From a virus, in the IMG/VR virus record IMGVR_UViG_3300037961_000131, positions 1-29,463 of that record: a stretch of DNA of 29,463 nt; one strand, 5' to 3'. Position 1 is the first letter of the stretch. Each line of letters begins with the position of its first letter. A program made the position numbers and the translations under genes. A model generated the notes under the pieces. The model was not told where the DNA came from, did no database searches, and saw only the letters and a list, made by a program, of their open reading frames with translations. This document shows, piece after piece, positions 23,171-29,463 of the stretch.

Positions 23171-24923
23171 TTTGTAATGTATATATTTTAATTGGCTTTT
23201 CTTTGCCTTTTACAAAAATACTATCAAGCTCCTTTAACATAATTTGATCGCTAAAGCTACTTGCACTGATAGTATCATAACCTATAACAATATCTTCTCC
23301 AACATCCTTAGTTGAGCTTTCAAGCCTTGCTGCAAGATTAACAGCATCACCAATCGCTGAGTAATCAAACCTAGTATCGCTACCCATGTTACCCACAACA
23401 GCATATCCAGTATTAACACCAAGTCCTATTTCAATACCAAGATCAGCTTTTTTAACATTGTCTTGTATCTCTTCAGCACATAAAACTGCTACAGTTTCGT
23501 GATTTGGTAAATCTATCGGTGCATTAAATATTGCCATCATGGCATCTCCAATGTACTTATCTACCATACCACCATACTTTTTAACTGCATCAGCTTGTAT
23601 AGTTAAAGCTTTATTCATAATTTTAGTTACTTCTTCTGGTTCTAGTTTTTCTGACATAGCAGTAAAACCTCTAACATCTGTAAATAAAAAAGTGCAATAT
23701 CTTTTTTCACCACCTAACACTAAAGAACTAGGATCGTCTTGTAGTTTTTTTACTTGGCGTGGATCAAGGTAATGTTCAAACTGTTTCTTAATCTGCTGTC
23801 TTAGTTTGTATTGTTGTCTAAATCTTAAGTAAAAAGCTATTGATCCTGTTATAAATTCAGATACTAAAGTCCAAGATACATCTACCAATAAACCTTGTTT
23901 AATCATATAGATACCAATTGTTCCTGTAATTAACATTAATACAGTAGCAATAGATACTCCCCATGTAATGCCAAAGTAATGTAATGCAAACCAAACTAAA
24001 CTAACAAATATTATTAAAATTAAAAGTTCTGCTGCTAATGACCAGTCAGGTATGTATGGTGAATCCTCTATTAGTATAGACTCAGCAAGTGCAGTTTGTA
24101 TTTTATGTGGCTCTAAAAGTCCAACAGGCGTGGCTACTTGTGGCATAACACCGTTAGCAGTAACGCCTACAAACACAAACTTACCATTTACATTCATTTC
24201 TTGTAAGTCTGTTTGTGGTGTATTAACCCAACTAACCCACTTACGACCAAGACTATCTGTTTTAATTGGTGGTATTCCTCTAATTGATATTTCTGATATA
24301 CCATTATCATTAGTTTTTATAATATAAGTTTTTACATTAAACAAAGATTTATATATTTGTGTGCCAAAACTAGGTATCCATTCATTATTTGGTGTTTTAA
24401 CTAAAAGAGGTATTTTACGGACTAATAAATCTATATCAGTAGGAGCAATAGCCAAACCTTGTAGAACATGATTGGATAGTAGAGGTAGGTTTGACTTTAC
24501 TCCTGTAGAGAGTATACCACCATTATCATCACCAAGCACAACAGTTCCAGGTGATTTAGGATAATTTCCTTTACCATCTTCAAACATAGCTATGACAGAA
24601 GGAGCGTATCCTAATGATCTAGCAAAGTCTTCATCACCACCCATTCTATCTGCTTGTGGAAAACTTATAACCCAACCTACACCTAAGGCACCTTTACCTA
24701 TTATGTCTAATTGTATTTCAGCAAGTCTTTGTCTGGGTAAAGGCCAACCTCCCTCACGCTCTATATCTTCTTCGGTTATGTTAAGTATGACAAAGTTACC
24801 TGATGGCTCTGGTGTTTCTATAAATTTATCAAAAGTTTTTAGTTTTAATATTTCTGTAGGAGTGCTTTGAAACAATAATGGCAAAGCTAGTATTATAAGT
24901 ATTGGTAATAATAGTCGTCTCAT
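23163..24923 (-). CDS. CHASE2-domain class III adenylate/guanylate cyclase
   Basis: A 586-residue membrane sensor. One N-terminal membrane helix (about 4-20) leads to a periplasmic CHASE2-like region (about 25-290, VSWVNTP and FVGVTANG). Three membrane helices follow (about 296-316, 321-341 and 346-365), then a cytoplasmic class III cyclase (about 400-580). The active site looks complete: Asp416 in FTDVRGFT and Asp460 in KYIGDAMM for metals, Lys456 and Asp520 (FDYSAIGD) for adenine, Asn529 and Arg533 (NLAARLE) for the transition state. It should make cAMP in response to a periplasmic signal. CHASE2 cyclases often sit beside FecR-domain genes in bacteria, and the upstream gene here is one. Confidence 0.9.
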   Translation of the reverse strand: MRRLLLPILIILALPLLFQSTPTEILKLKTFDKFIETPEPSGNFVILNITEEDIEREGGWPLPRQRLAEIQLDIIGKGALGVGWVISFPQADRMGGDEDFARSLGYAPSVIAMFEDGKGNYPKSPGTVVLGDDNGGILSTGVKSNLPLLSNHVLQGLAIAPTDIDLLVRKIPLLVKTPNNEWIPSFGTQIYKSLFNVKTYIIKTNDNGISEISIRGIPPIKTDSLGRKWVSWVNTPQTDLQEMNVNGKFVFVGVTANGVMPQVATPVGLLEPHKIQTALAESILIEDSPYIPDWSLAAELLILIIFVSLVWFALHYFGITWGVSIATVLMLITGTIGIYMIKQGLLVDVSWTLVSEFITGSIAFYLRFRQQYKLRQQIKKQFEHYLDPRQVKKLQDDPSSLVLGGEKRYCTFLFTDVRGFTAMSEKLEPEEVTKIMNKALTIQADAVKKYGGMVDKYIGDAMMAIFNAPIDLPNHETVAVLCAEEIQDNVKKADLGIEIGLGVNTGYAVVGNMGSDTRFDYSAIGDAVNLAARLESSTKDVGEDIVIGYDTISASSFSDQIMLKELDSIFVKGKEKPIKIYTLQNG

Positions 24924-26042
24924 TTAATCACTTTGAGTGATAGTAATAACACTGTCGCTCCCTCCGTTGATTTTTATTATATTAGATACACCATCTTGAA
25001 TCAAAATAACTGTATAAGCATTACTACCATTTAGATCAACTCTAACACTTTCATTTACCTCTCTTCGCAAACTTACTACATTTCCTGTAATTAAAGCTGT
25101 TATTTGTGTGTCTGGATCTTTGCCTAACAGAGTGCCTGCTATCTGTGTGCTTGTAGCTTGTGCTAACACATCTTCATCTTCGTCTATCGCTAAAGCATCT
25201 AATACATTAAGCAAGTCTTCAAGATAATTTACATCAAGATAATTTATATCTAATTCTGTAAACTCAAGACTATCTTCTTTTAAATAATCCTCTGCAAGAT
25301 AATCTATATCAAGATCATTAAAATCTAATACACTATCTGCTTGCGTAGTAGTGGTTTCTTCCTCTACTAACATCTCTTCTTTAGGTGGCGTAACAATAAG
25401 CATGTTATCTATAACATCAAGTGTTAAATCTAAAATAACAGGTTTGGTTGGAGCAGACTCAAATACGTTCACCGTAGTGGCTTCGTAGGGTTTGTTTAGT
25501 ATAACAGTTCCCATAGCTGTAACCACCTCTATTTCGCCACTAGAAAGCCCTAGAGCGTCTGGTAGCAAAATTATAAGGCTACGCCCTAGTTCATCAACTG
25601 TAGCCGTAAAATCAGTCCCACGTATTGCTATGTTAGCTGTTGGTGTTTTAAGAGTTATATTCTGTTTATCTATACGGTTTAAATTGCCTGTAATAAACCT
25701 AGCTGTACCAAGGCCAAAGGTAAGAGCCATCTTTGCTTTGCTTGGGTCTGGATCATATATGTACTCGTCAATAAGTAGCTGACTATGTTCTGTAAGTTTT
25801 ACAGTAGAATCATCAAGAAAAGTAATAGCCATACGACCATCTTTGGTTATGGCCTCATCATTACTTTGAATAGCAAACTTTAAATCTGCATCATAAGGTT
25901 TGTCTCTGACAATTTGAGCCGTACCGTTTAATTCAGATATGTCTCCAATATCAACAGCTTGTGCTTGTACCTTGGTCGTTTTGAACAACACAAACGGTAG
26001 AAGCAGCAGTGCCAGAAACGGATATAATCTTAAGCCAGTCAT
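24924..26042 (-). CDS. Exported FecR-domain protein with acidic repeats and curlin-like C-terminus
   Basis: A 372-residue protein. Residues 1-28 form a signal peptide (LYPFLALLLLPFVLF, then TTKVQAQA). Residues about 35-190 resemble a FecR domain (GTARFITGNLNR, then TPTANIAIRGTDF). A Leu/Asp/Tyr-rich acidic linker with repeated LDIxYL phrases spans about 240-277. The last 40 residues (VRVDLNGSNAYTVILIQDGV, SNIIKING, SVITITQSD) resemble one curlin repeat. FecR domains usually relay periplasmic signals. Its ATG overlaps the preceding gene by 92 bases and lacks a strong ribosome site, so it may rely on coupling. It abuts the CHASE2 cyclase. Confidence 0.82.
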   Translation of the reverse strand: MTGLRLYPFLALLLLPFVLFKTTKVQAQAVDIGDISELNGTAQIVRDKPYDADLKFAIQSNDEAITKDGRMAITFLDDSTVKLTEHSQLLIDEYIYDPDPSKAKMALTFGLGTARFITGNLNRIDKQNITLKTPTANIAIRGTDFTATVDELGRSLIILLPDALGLSSGEIEVVTAMGTVILNKPYEATTVNVFESAPTKPVILDLTLDVIDNMLIVTPPKEEMLVEEETTTTQADSVLDFNDLDIDYLAEDYLKEDSLEFTELDINYLDVNYLEDLLNVLDALAIDEDEDVLAQATSTQIAGTLLGKDPDTQITALITGNVVSLRREVNESVRVDLNGSNAYTVILIQDGVSNIIKINGGSDSVITITQSD

Positions 26043-26682
26043 TGTCTTGGGTACTTAGTTGTTGAATATTAAATGTTCTTGAGCCTCCTGTGTGGTCAAG
26101 ATAGAAATATCCACCTGCTGACGCTGTAACTCCTGTGCCTGTATAAGTGACTGTATTATCAGAACCATCTATATCCATATAATTGGTAGCACCATCTATA
26201 TTAATATTTGATGTTACTGTGTTATTAGAACCGTTAATTATCCAGTCTAAGTCAAGAGAAGCTGCTAATGCTGTGGTGCCTTGGTTCAAAGTAAATGTAT
26301 TACCGCTCCCTGTTACATCTACATTTTGATTAGATCCATCAGCACTATAAGTATCTGTAGGGTCAACTTGAATAGTAAATGAATTAGTACCACCATCAAA
26401 CTCGTAAAAACCAGTAAAGTTATCAGCAAATATATCACCAAGAAACTTGTTGGTTGCACCTATCATATTTATGTCAAGTGTCATACTGTTACCATCTAAA
26501 TCAAAGGGGGTTAAATTACCTGCAGAGCTATTTAACCCGCCTATGATATTAGAAATACCTAGTTGTTCTAGGTCTATATTGGCTCCAGTACCAGATTGAT
26601 CTACATATATTTCGTTGTCAGCCGCGTATGTCGTCAACGCAGTTATCATCACAATCAGGCTTATCAATTTTAATTTCATCAT
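25951..26682 (-). CDS. Exported curlin-like beta-solenoid protein, likely CsgG substrate
   Basis: A 243-residue protein with a clear signal peptide (residues 1-21, KLKLISLIVMITALTTYAA). The N-terminal mature segment EIYVDQSGTGANIDLEQLGI, then SNIIGG, fits the curlin repeat (Q-x-G-x-x-x-N and Q-x-G-x-x-N). The rest is rich in short strands of the GSNNTV type (DGSNQNV, TGSGNTF, INGSNNTV, DGSDNTV), consistent with a beta-solenoid or amyloid-like fold. Two cysteines (231 and 243) lie at the C-terminus. AAGGAG nine bases before the ATG supports the start, which overlaps csgG by 65 bases. Secretion by the adjacent CsgG/CsgF is the simplest role. The curlin resemblance is strong only in the first repeat. 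Confidence 0.72.
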   Translation of the reverse strand: MMKLKLISLIVMITALTTYAADNEIYVDQSGTGANIDLEQLGISNIIGGLNSSAGNLTPFDLDGNSMTLDINMIGATNKFLGDIFADNFTGFYEFDGGTNSFTIQVDPTDTYSADGSNQNVDVTGSGNTFTLNQGTTALAASLDLDWIINGSNNTVTSNINIDGATNYMDIDGSDNTVTYTGTGVTASAGGYFYLDHTGGSRTFNIQQLSTQDNDWLKIISVSGTAASTVCVVQNDQGTSTSC

Positions 26683-27517
26683 TTAATTCTACTCCTTGGT
26701 TATCATTTTGTAAAACCCAGAAACCACGATCATAACCAGTGTTAATGATTTCTAGCACACCTCCTTCTATAGCTTTCATCAAAGCTATGGTTGATGACTC
26801 ATTTCTTGCGTTGCCTAGTTCTATTTCTACTAGCTCGCTTTCAGCTTCAACAAATCTAAATACATCTTCAGATTTACCGTAACTAAATATTGTTTTTTGA
26901 CTTAATACTTCTAACAAAACCTCGCCTGTTGCAACTGATACCATACGCATACTAATGGTTATATTGTCTTCTCTATACATAACGCTTTTGCCTATACCCA
27001 AATACCTGGCTCCTGCTCCACCACTTTCTAAATTTGTTTCATAAGATATGACAGCACCTTCAATTAATATACCTGCAAATAATAAAGGTCTAAGTGCTTG
27101 TTTTTTTACTTCTTCATCAGTCGATTGTTCTCTTGCTGATCTTATAAGTTGTCTTTCTTTGGTAAGATTATCCAAGCCTACCCTTTCTACAACCCTAAAA
27201 AACTTACCGTCCCCTGCATGTTTTAAAGCTCTTATAAGTAACGCATTTGGTTGTTGAGTTATAGCTGTGCTAAACAAAGCAAACTCACTATTGCTTTTAC
27301 GCTGTCCTGTTTGATCTGAAAATGAAGTAGGATACACAGCAACCACAGGACTTACCTTTGGTATAGGCACATTTTTAAGTTCTGCTGATTGCAGTTCTTG
27401 TATTGTTGCTACGTCTTTAGAAAACCTTTGTTCGTAAGTATCTTCAAATTGATCAAATATAGAACAACTAGAAAGTAAAAGTACCAATAGGTATGACGAT
27501 TTCGGTAACTGTTCCAT
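26618..27517 (-). CDS. csgG: CsgG-like curli secretion pore, outer-membrane lipoprotein
   Basis: A 299-residue protein that lines up by eye with E. coli CsgG over nearly its whole length. A lipobox LSSC places the acylated Cys at residue 18, with Ser at +2, which favours the outer membrane. Matching blocks include SDQTGQ (67-72), LIRALKHAGDGKFFRVVERV, GAVISYETNLESGGAGARYL and TGYDRGFWVLQN. CsgG forms a nonameric pore that exports unfolded curli subunits. The constriction loop has changed (RKSNSEFALF for FKPYPASNF), keeping the last Phe as Phe82. The ATG at 27517 has GAGG close by and overlaps csgF by 50 bases. The C-terminal tail after VLQN is longer and acidic. Confidence 0.94.
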   Translation of the reverse strand: MEQLPKSSYLLVLLLSSCSIFDQFEDTYEQRFSKDVATIQELQSAELKNVPIPKVSPVVAVYPTSFSDQTGQRKSNSEFALFSTAITQQPNALLIRALKHAGDGKFFRVVERVGLDNLTKERQLIRSAREQSTDEEVKKQALRPLLFAGILIEGAVISYETNLESGGAGARYLGIGKSVMYREDNITISMRMVSVATGEVLLEVLSQKTIFSYGKSEDVFRFVEAESELVEIELGNARNESSTIALMKAIEGGVLEIINTGYDRGFWVLQNDNQGVELNDEIKIDKPDCDDNCVDDIRG

Positions 27518-27980
27518 CCGCCTCGGTTATTTTAAGGGTTAAAGTTACACCATCACTTGTGTACTCAATAGTATTCCCCTCTAAAGTGATGACACCTTCG
27601 CTTTGCGGTGTTTCTCCGAATAAGTTATTTACTAACTGTCTTGATAGTTCTGCATAAACCCTAGATTCAAGATTACGCATAAACCTTGCAAGAGTAGAAT
27701 TTTCTTTTTCTCTTTTGATTTCATCTTGTAACGCTTTTATTTCTTCTTTGATTGTTAGTTTACGAGTATATTGTTGATTTTCTATTGTAAGGTAATGACT
27801 AGACGTTCCCACGCCGTTAAAACTAGGTGACTTAAATTTATGAGTTATGGTATCAGCAGCTAAATTCATGCCTAGAACTGCTGAAAACATAATAGCACCT
27901 ATAAAAAATGCCCATATAGCTATTTTAGTTTTTACAATTTCTTCTTCCATTTTTTCTTGTTTAGTCTTTTCTTTGATCAT
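27468..27980 (-). CDS. csgF: CsgF-like curli assembly factor
   Basis: A 170-residue protein. After a charged N-terminus, a hydrophobic segment (about 18-40) acts as a signal peptide or anchor, with likely cleavage near NLAA-DT. The mature start DTITHKFKSPSFNGVG resembles the E. coli CsgF N-terminus GTMTFQFRNPNFGG, the segment that inserts into the CsgG pore. The C-terminal half (GNTIEYTSDGVTLTLKITEA) also resembles CsgF strands. CsgF works with CsgG to hand curli subunits to the nucleator at the cell surface. Its 50-base overlap with csgG indicates coupled expression. GGTAGAG precedes the ATG at 27980. An extra 20-residue N-terminal extension compared with E. coli is notable. Confidence 0.85.
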   Translation of the reverse strand: MIKEKTKQEKMEEEIVKTKIAIWAFFIGAIMFSAVLGMNLAADTITHKFKSPSFNGVGTSSHYLTIENQQYTRKLTIKEEIKALQDEIKREKENSTLARFMRNLESRVYAELSRQLVNNLFGETPQSEGVITLEGNTIEYTSDGVTLTLKITEADGTVTEIVIPIGTFTF

Positions 27981-28311
27981 CTCTACCTGCCTTGGCTATT
28001 TTTCCGCTATCAATTAAGTTAGGTACTCCTAATATAGTTTTTATCAAAGTATCTTGACGTATTATTTCGTTATCTAAACTACGCACTCTATCTATTAATG
28101 CTACCAAAATACCGTGTTGTGAATCAAGTTTTGTGCCAAGTCGTTCTTCTATTGCGGCTATTTGTGCTTCTACTTTTTCATCTACTGTATCAAGTTTGGT
28201 TTCCATACCATCAACAATACGCATGATAAGCTTATAAATAAACCAACCAAGACCTAACGCTGCTGCAATAGGAAAGCCTACTTCTTGAATTAAAGTTACG
28301 GCTGATTCCAT
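27961..28311 (-). CDS. Small membrane-anchored coiled-coil protein
   Basis: A 116-residue protein with one membrane helix (about 8-30, GFPIAAALGLGWFIYKLIM) followed by an acidic/charged coiled coil (about 35-95) and a basic C-terminus. It resembles holin-like or membrane-tethered phage proteins. The family is unclear and I assign no function. It sits just before csgF, which it overlaps by 20 bases, and shares one base with the nuclease gene stop region, so it is co-transcribed with the curli-type module. Confidence 0.65.
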   Translation of the reverse strand: MESAVTLIQEVGFPIAAALGLGWFIYKLIMRIVDGMETKLDTVDEKVEAQIAAIEERLGTKLDSQHGILVALIDRVRSLDNEIIRQDTLIKTILGVPNLIDSGKIAKAGRDDQRKD

Positions 28312-28691
28312 TAGTAATCACCCCAAACTTTTTTCTTTTTGCCTCCGTCATATTCTACGGCATGACCTTCTTTAATTAGTACCTGGCAAATATCCCTGCC
28401 ATCCTCTGTGTATGGTATGCCGAGTATTCGACCATACTTACCTTTACCCAAAGATTTTACTTTAAAGTTACCGATACATAGCTCTTGTAACCGCGATTTG
28501 GCTGCTAAACCTAGTTTTTTTTCTGCTAAATCTCTTGTACGGCTTTCTGGAGTATCTATACCTGCAAGTCTGACACGCTGTTTATGTAACTTCACATCAA
28601 AACCAAGATCAAGACAACAATCAAAGGTGTCCCCATCTACAATACGTTCTAGTGTAGCGTTATAAACAAACGCATCAGGTGATTTAGCCAT
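28311..28691 (-). CDS. Staphylococcal-nuclease-like (SNase) endonuclease
   Basis: A 126-residue nuclease of the SNase/thermonuclease fold. RIVDGDTF (Asp19, Asp21), RLAGIDTPE (Arg41, Glu49 with the 8-residue spacing of SNase Arg35/Glu43) and GKYGRILG (Arg88) reproduce the catalytic residues. LIKEGHAVEYDGG near the end is the usual closing block. No signal peptide is visible, so it should act inside the cell, for example in degrading host DNA or trimming phage DNA. Its start overlaps the stop of the 53-residue gene by 1 base (TAATG). Confidence 0.9.
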   Translation of the reverse strand: MAKSPDAFVYNATLERIVDGDTFDCCLDLGFDVKLHKQRVRLAGIDTPESRTRDLAEKKLGLAAKSRLQELCIGNFKVKSLGKGKYGRILGIPYTEDGRDICQVLIKEGHAVEYDGGKKKKVWGDY

Positions 28692-28852
28692 TAGGATTGT
28701 TTAGATTTTTTAACTCTTTTAGTAGTCCAAGCTTCATTTACATCAGGTGTTGATTTATCATCACCTACATAATGTCCTTTTTTGTTCCTAGCTCTTACTT
28801 TAATTTTTTCAGTACCAGTAATTTTACCCCACATTTTGCTTAACCAACTCAT
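28691..28852 (-). CDS. Small basic protein of unknown function
   Basis: A 53-residue gene starting MSWLSKMWGKITGTEK and ending KKSKQS. It is strongly basic with a possible amphipathic N-terminal helix. Its start overlaps the stop of the 54-residue gene (ATGA) and its stop overlaps the nuclease start (TAATG), which is good evidence for a real coupled gene. No family is recognised. Confidence 0.6.
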   Translation of the reverse strand: MSWLSKMWGKITGTEKIKVRARNKKGHYVGDDKSTPDVNEAWTTKRVKKSKQS

Positions 28853-29013
28853 CCTTTATCCTTTGCTTTAAGCACATTTAATGCACACCAATCTATTACT
28901 TTGTATAAGTAACTAAACCAATGATCATCTTTAGGTGTAGGTGTTATTGCTGCTACAACAGAAGCTATAGATATAATTGCAGTGACCCACGCTAATATAT
29001 TAAGTATTGTCAT
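28849..29013 (-). CDS. Small one-helix membrane protein
   Basis: A 54-residue gene starting MTILNILAWVTAIISIASVV, one clear membrane helix (about 3-23), then TPTPKDDHWFSYLYKVIDWC and a lysine-rich tail. I recall very similar small proteins from other marine phage genomes, but know no function; a holin-like or membrane-associated role is a guess. It overlaps the 82-residue gene by 14 bases and the next gene by 3. Confidence 0.65.
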   Translation of the reverse strand: MTILNILAWVTAIISIASVVAAITPTPKDDHWFSYLYKVIDWCALNVLKAKDKG

Positions 29014-29248
29014 TTTGATCCTCCTCTGGATTATTTAAGACTTCATCTGCTTTTTGTTTAGCAGACTCTATAAATGCGTTTTGAAACACACTTAAACTGG
29101 CGTTAATTTGATCAAGTTCAAACTGTATGCGTTTTTGTTTATTGGTTAAATCTAGTATTTGACTATGAAAATATTGTTGTTCGTTAGTAAGTTCGCTTAC
29201 TTTAATTTCTTTGTCATCAATCATTACAACTGGTTCTTGCGTAGCCAT
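29000..29248 (-). CDS. Small acidic coiled-coil protein
   Basis: An 82-residue protein starting MATQEPVVMIDDKEIKVSEL, then a long coiled coil (about 20-70: NEQQYFHSQILDLTNKQKRI) and an acidic tail (NNPEEDQNDNT). This type is common in marine phage and cyanophage genomes but its function is unknown. It lies two bases downstream of the partial gene at the right edge in the late operon. Confidence 0.65.
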   Translation of the reverse strand: MATQEPVVMIDDKEIKVSELTNEQQYFHSQILDLTNKQKRIQFELDQINASLSVFQNAFIESAKQKADEVLNNPEEDQNDNT

Positions 29249-29249
29249 A

Positions 29250-29463
29250 TTAAGAGCTCAATACTTTTTGTACAGAAGTTGGAGTAACTTTTTCAGCTAT
29301 ACTTGCGTCTAGTCCTGCTTTTATACTAGTTACTTTGTCGCTACCTAATGCTGTTTCTACCCAGCCTTGAACATCACTATTAGTTAGACTAGACCAGTTT
29401 TTAAAACTAGATAAATCAGATGTATCTAATGACTGTGCTCCATAAGAAGATGCTGTCCAGTTA
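29250..29463 (-). CDS. C-terminal part of a phage protein of unknown function (cut by window)
   Basis: The last 70 residues of an open frame that enters from the right edge. The visible tail contains LSSFKNWSSLTNSDVQGWVE and TSIKAGLDASIAEKVTPTSV, ending in VLSS. Similar endings occur in small proteins from marine phage structural regions, possibly DUF7936-like, but I cannot assign a function. The full length is unknown. Confidence 0.5.
   Translation of the reverse strand, partial: NWTASSYGAQSLDTSDLSSFKNWSSLTNSDVQGWVETALGSDKVTSIKAGLDASIAEKVTPTSVQKVLSS

Noticed and set aside
1-29463. tRNA genes, CRISPR arrays, insertion sequences, attachment sites and an integrase
   Set aside because: None could be seen by eye. 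A tRNAscan and a full-genome search could still reveal ones I missed.

Overview
This AT-rich window is part of the genome of a tailed bacteriophage, probably a podovirus-like phage of a marine Gram-negative bacterium. The reasons are two phage DNA methyltransferases, a primase-polymerase/RepA-like helicase, a Sak4-like ATPase with a DUF669 protein, a DUF1064 resolvase-like nuclease, a long run of virion genes that includes a packaged-DNA-stabilisation-like protein, and a holin/lysozyme cassette. No terminase, portal, capsid, integrase, tRNA, CRISPR array or IS element is visible. The missing head genes probably lie beyond the right edge. Genes are densely packed and often overlap by 1 to 20 bases. 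The Gram-negative host is inferred from an outer-membrane lipoprotein (CsgG) and an exported cyclase sensor.

Layout. (1) 1-4973, minus strand: an HTH regulator, then a broken prim-pol/helicase gene, a small membrane protein, an N4/N6 methyltransferase, a C5-cytosine methyltransferase and a partial small gene. (2) 4974-5176: a divergent control region with a perfect 12-bp inverted repeat and a rightward promoter candidate. (3) 5177-10855, plus strand: early genes, namely three small unknowns, Sak4-like ATPase, DUF669 protein, a stretch with three hairpins, a small unknown, SF2 helicase, two related small proteins and a Cas4/RecB-like nuclease. (4) 10852-29463, minus strand, read right to left: small genes, an SNase-like nuclease, a membrane coiled-coil protein, a curli-type module (CsgF, CsgG, a curlin-like protein, a FecR-domain protein and a CHASE2 adenylate cyclase), an XhlA-like protein, a 3TM holin, a GH24 lysozyme, then virion, tail and ejection proteins, a GNAT acetyltransferase and the DUF1064 nuclease.

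The most unusual part is the curli-type module at about 23.2-28.0 kb. CsgG aligns closely by eye with the E. coli curli secretion pore, and CsgF keeps the N-terminal segment that plugs it. The next gene encodes an exported protein with a curlin-like repeat. It is followed by a FecR-domain protein whose C-terminus ends in a similar curlin-like repeat, and by a cyclase with an apparently complete active site. All five genes overlap or abut and sit directly upstream of the holin and lysozyme genes. An outer-membrane secretion pore coupled to a periplasmic sensor and cyclic-nucleotide signalling, inside a lysis cassette, could act in export of an amyloid-like product, in blocking superinfection or in timing of lysis. 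These roles are inference.

Second in interest are the split primase-polymerase gene, where the catalytic motifs sit in an open frame with no start codon, and the structured intergenic region at 7258-7356.
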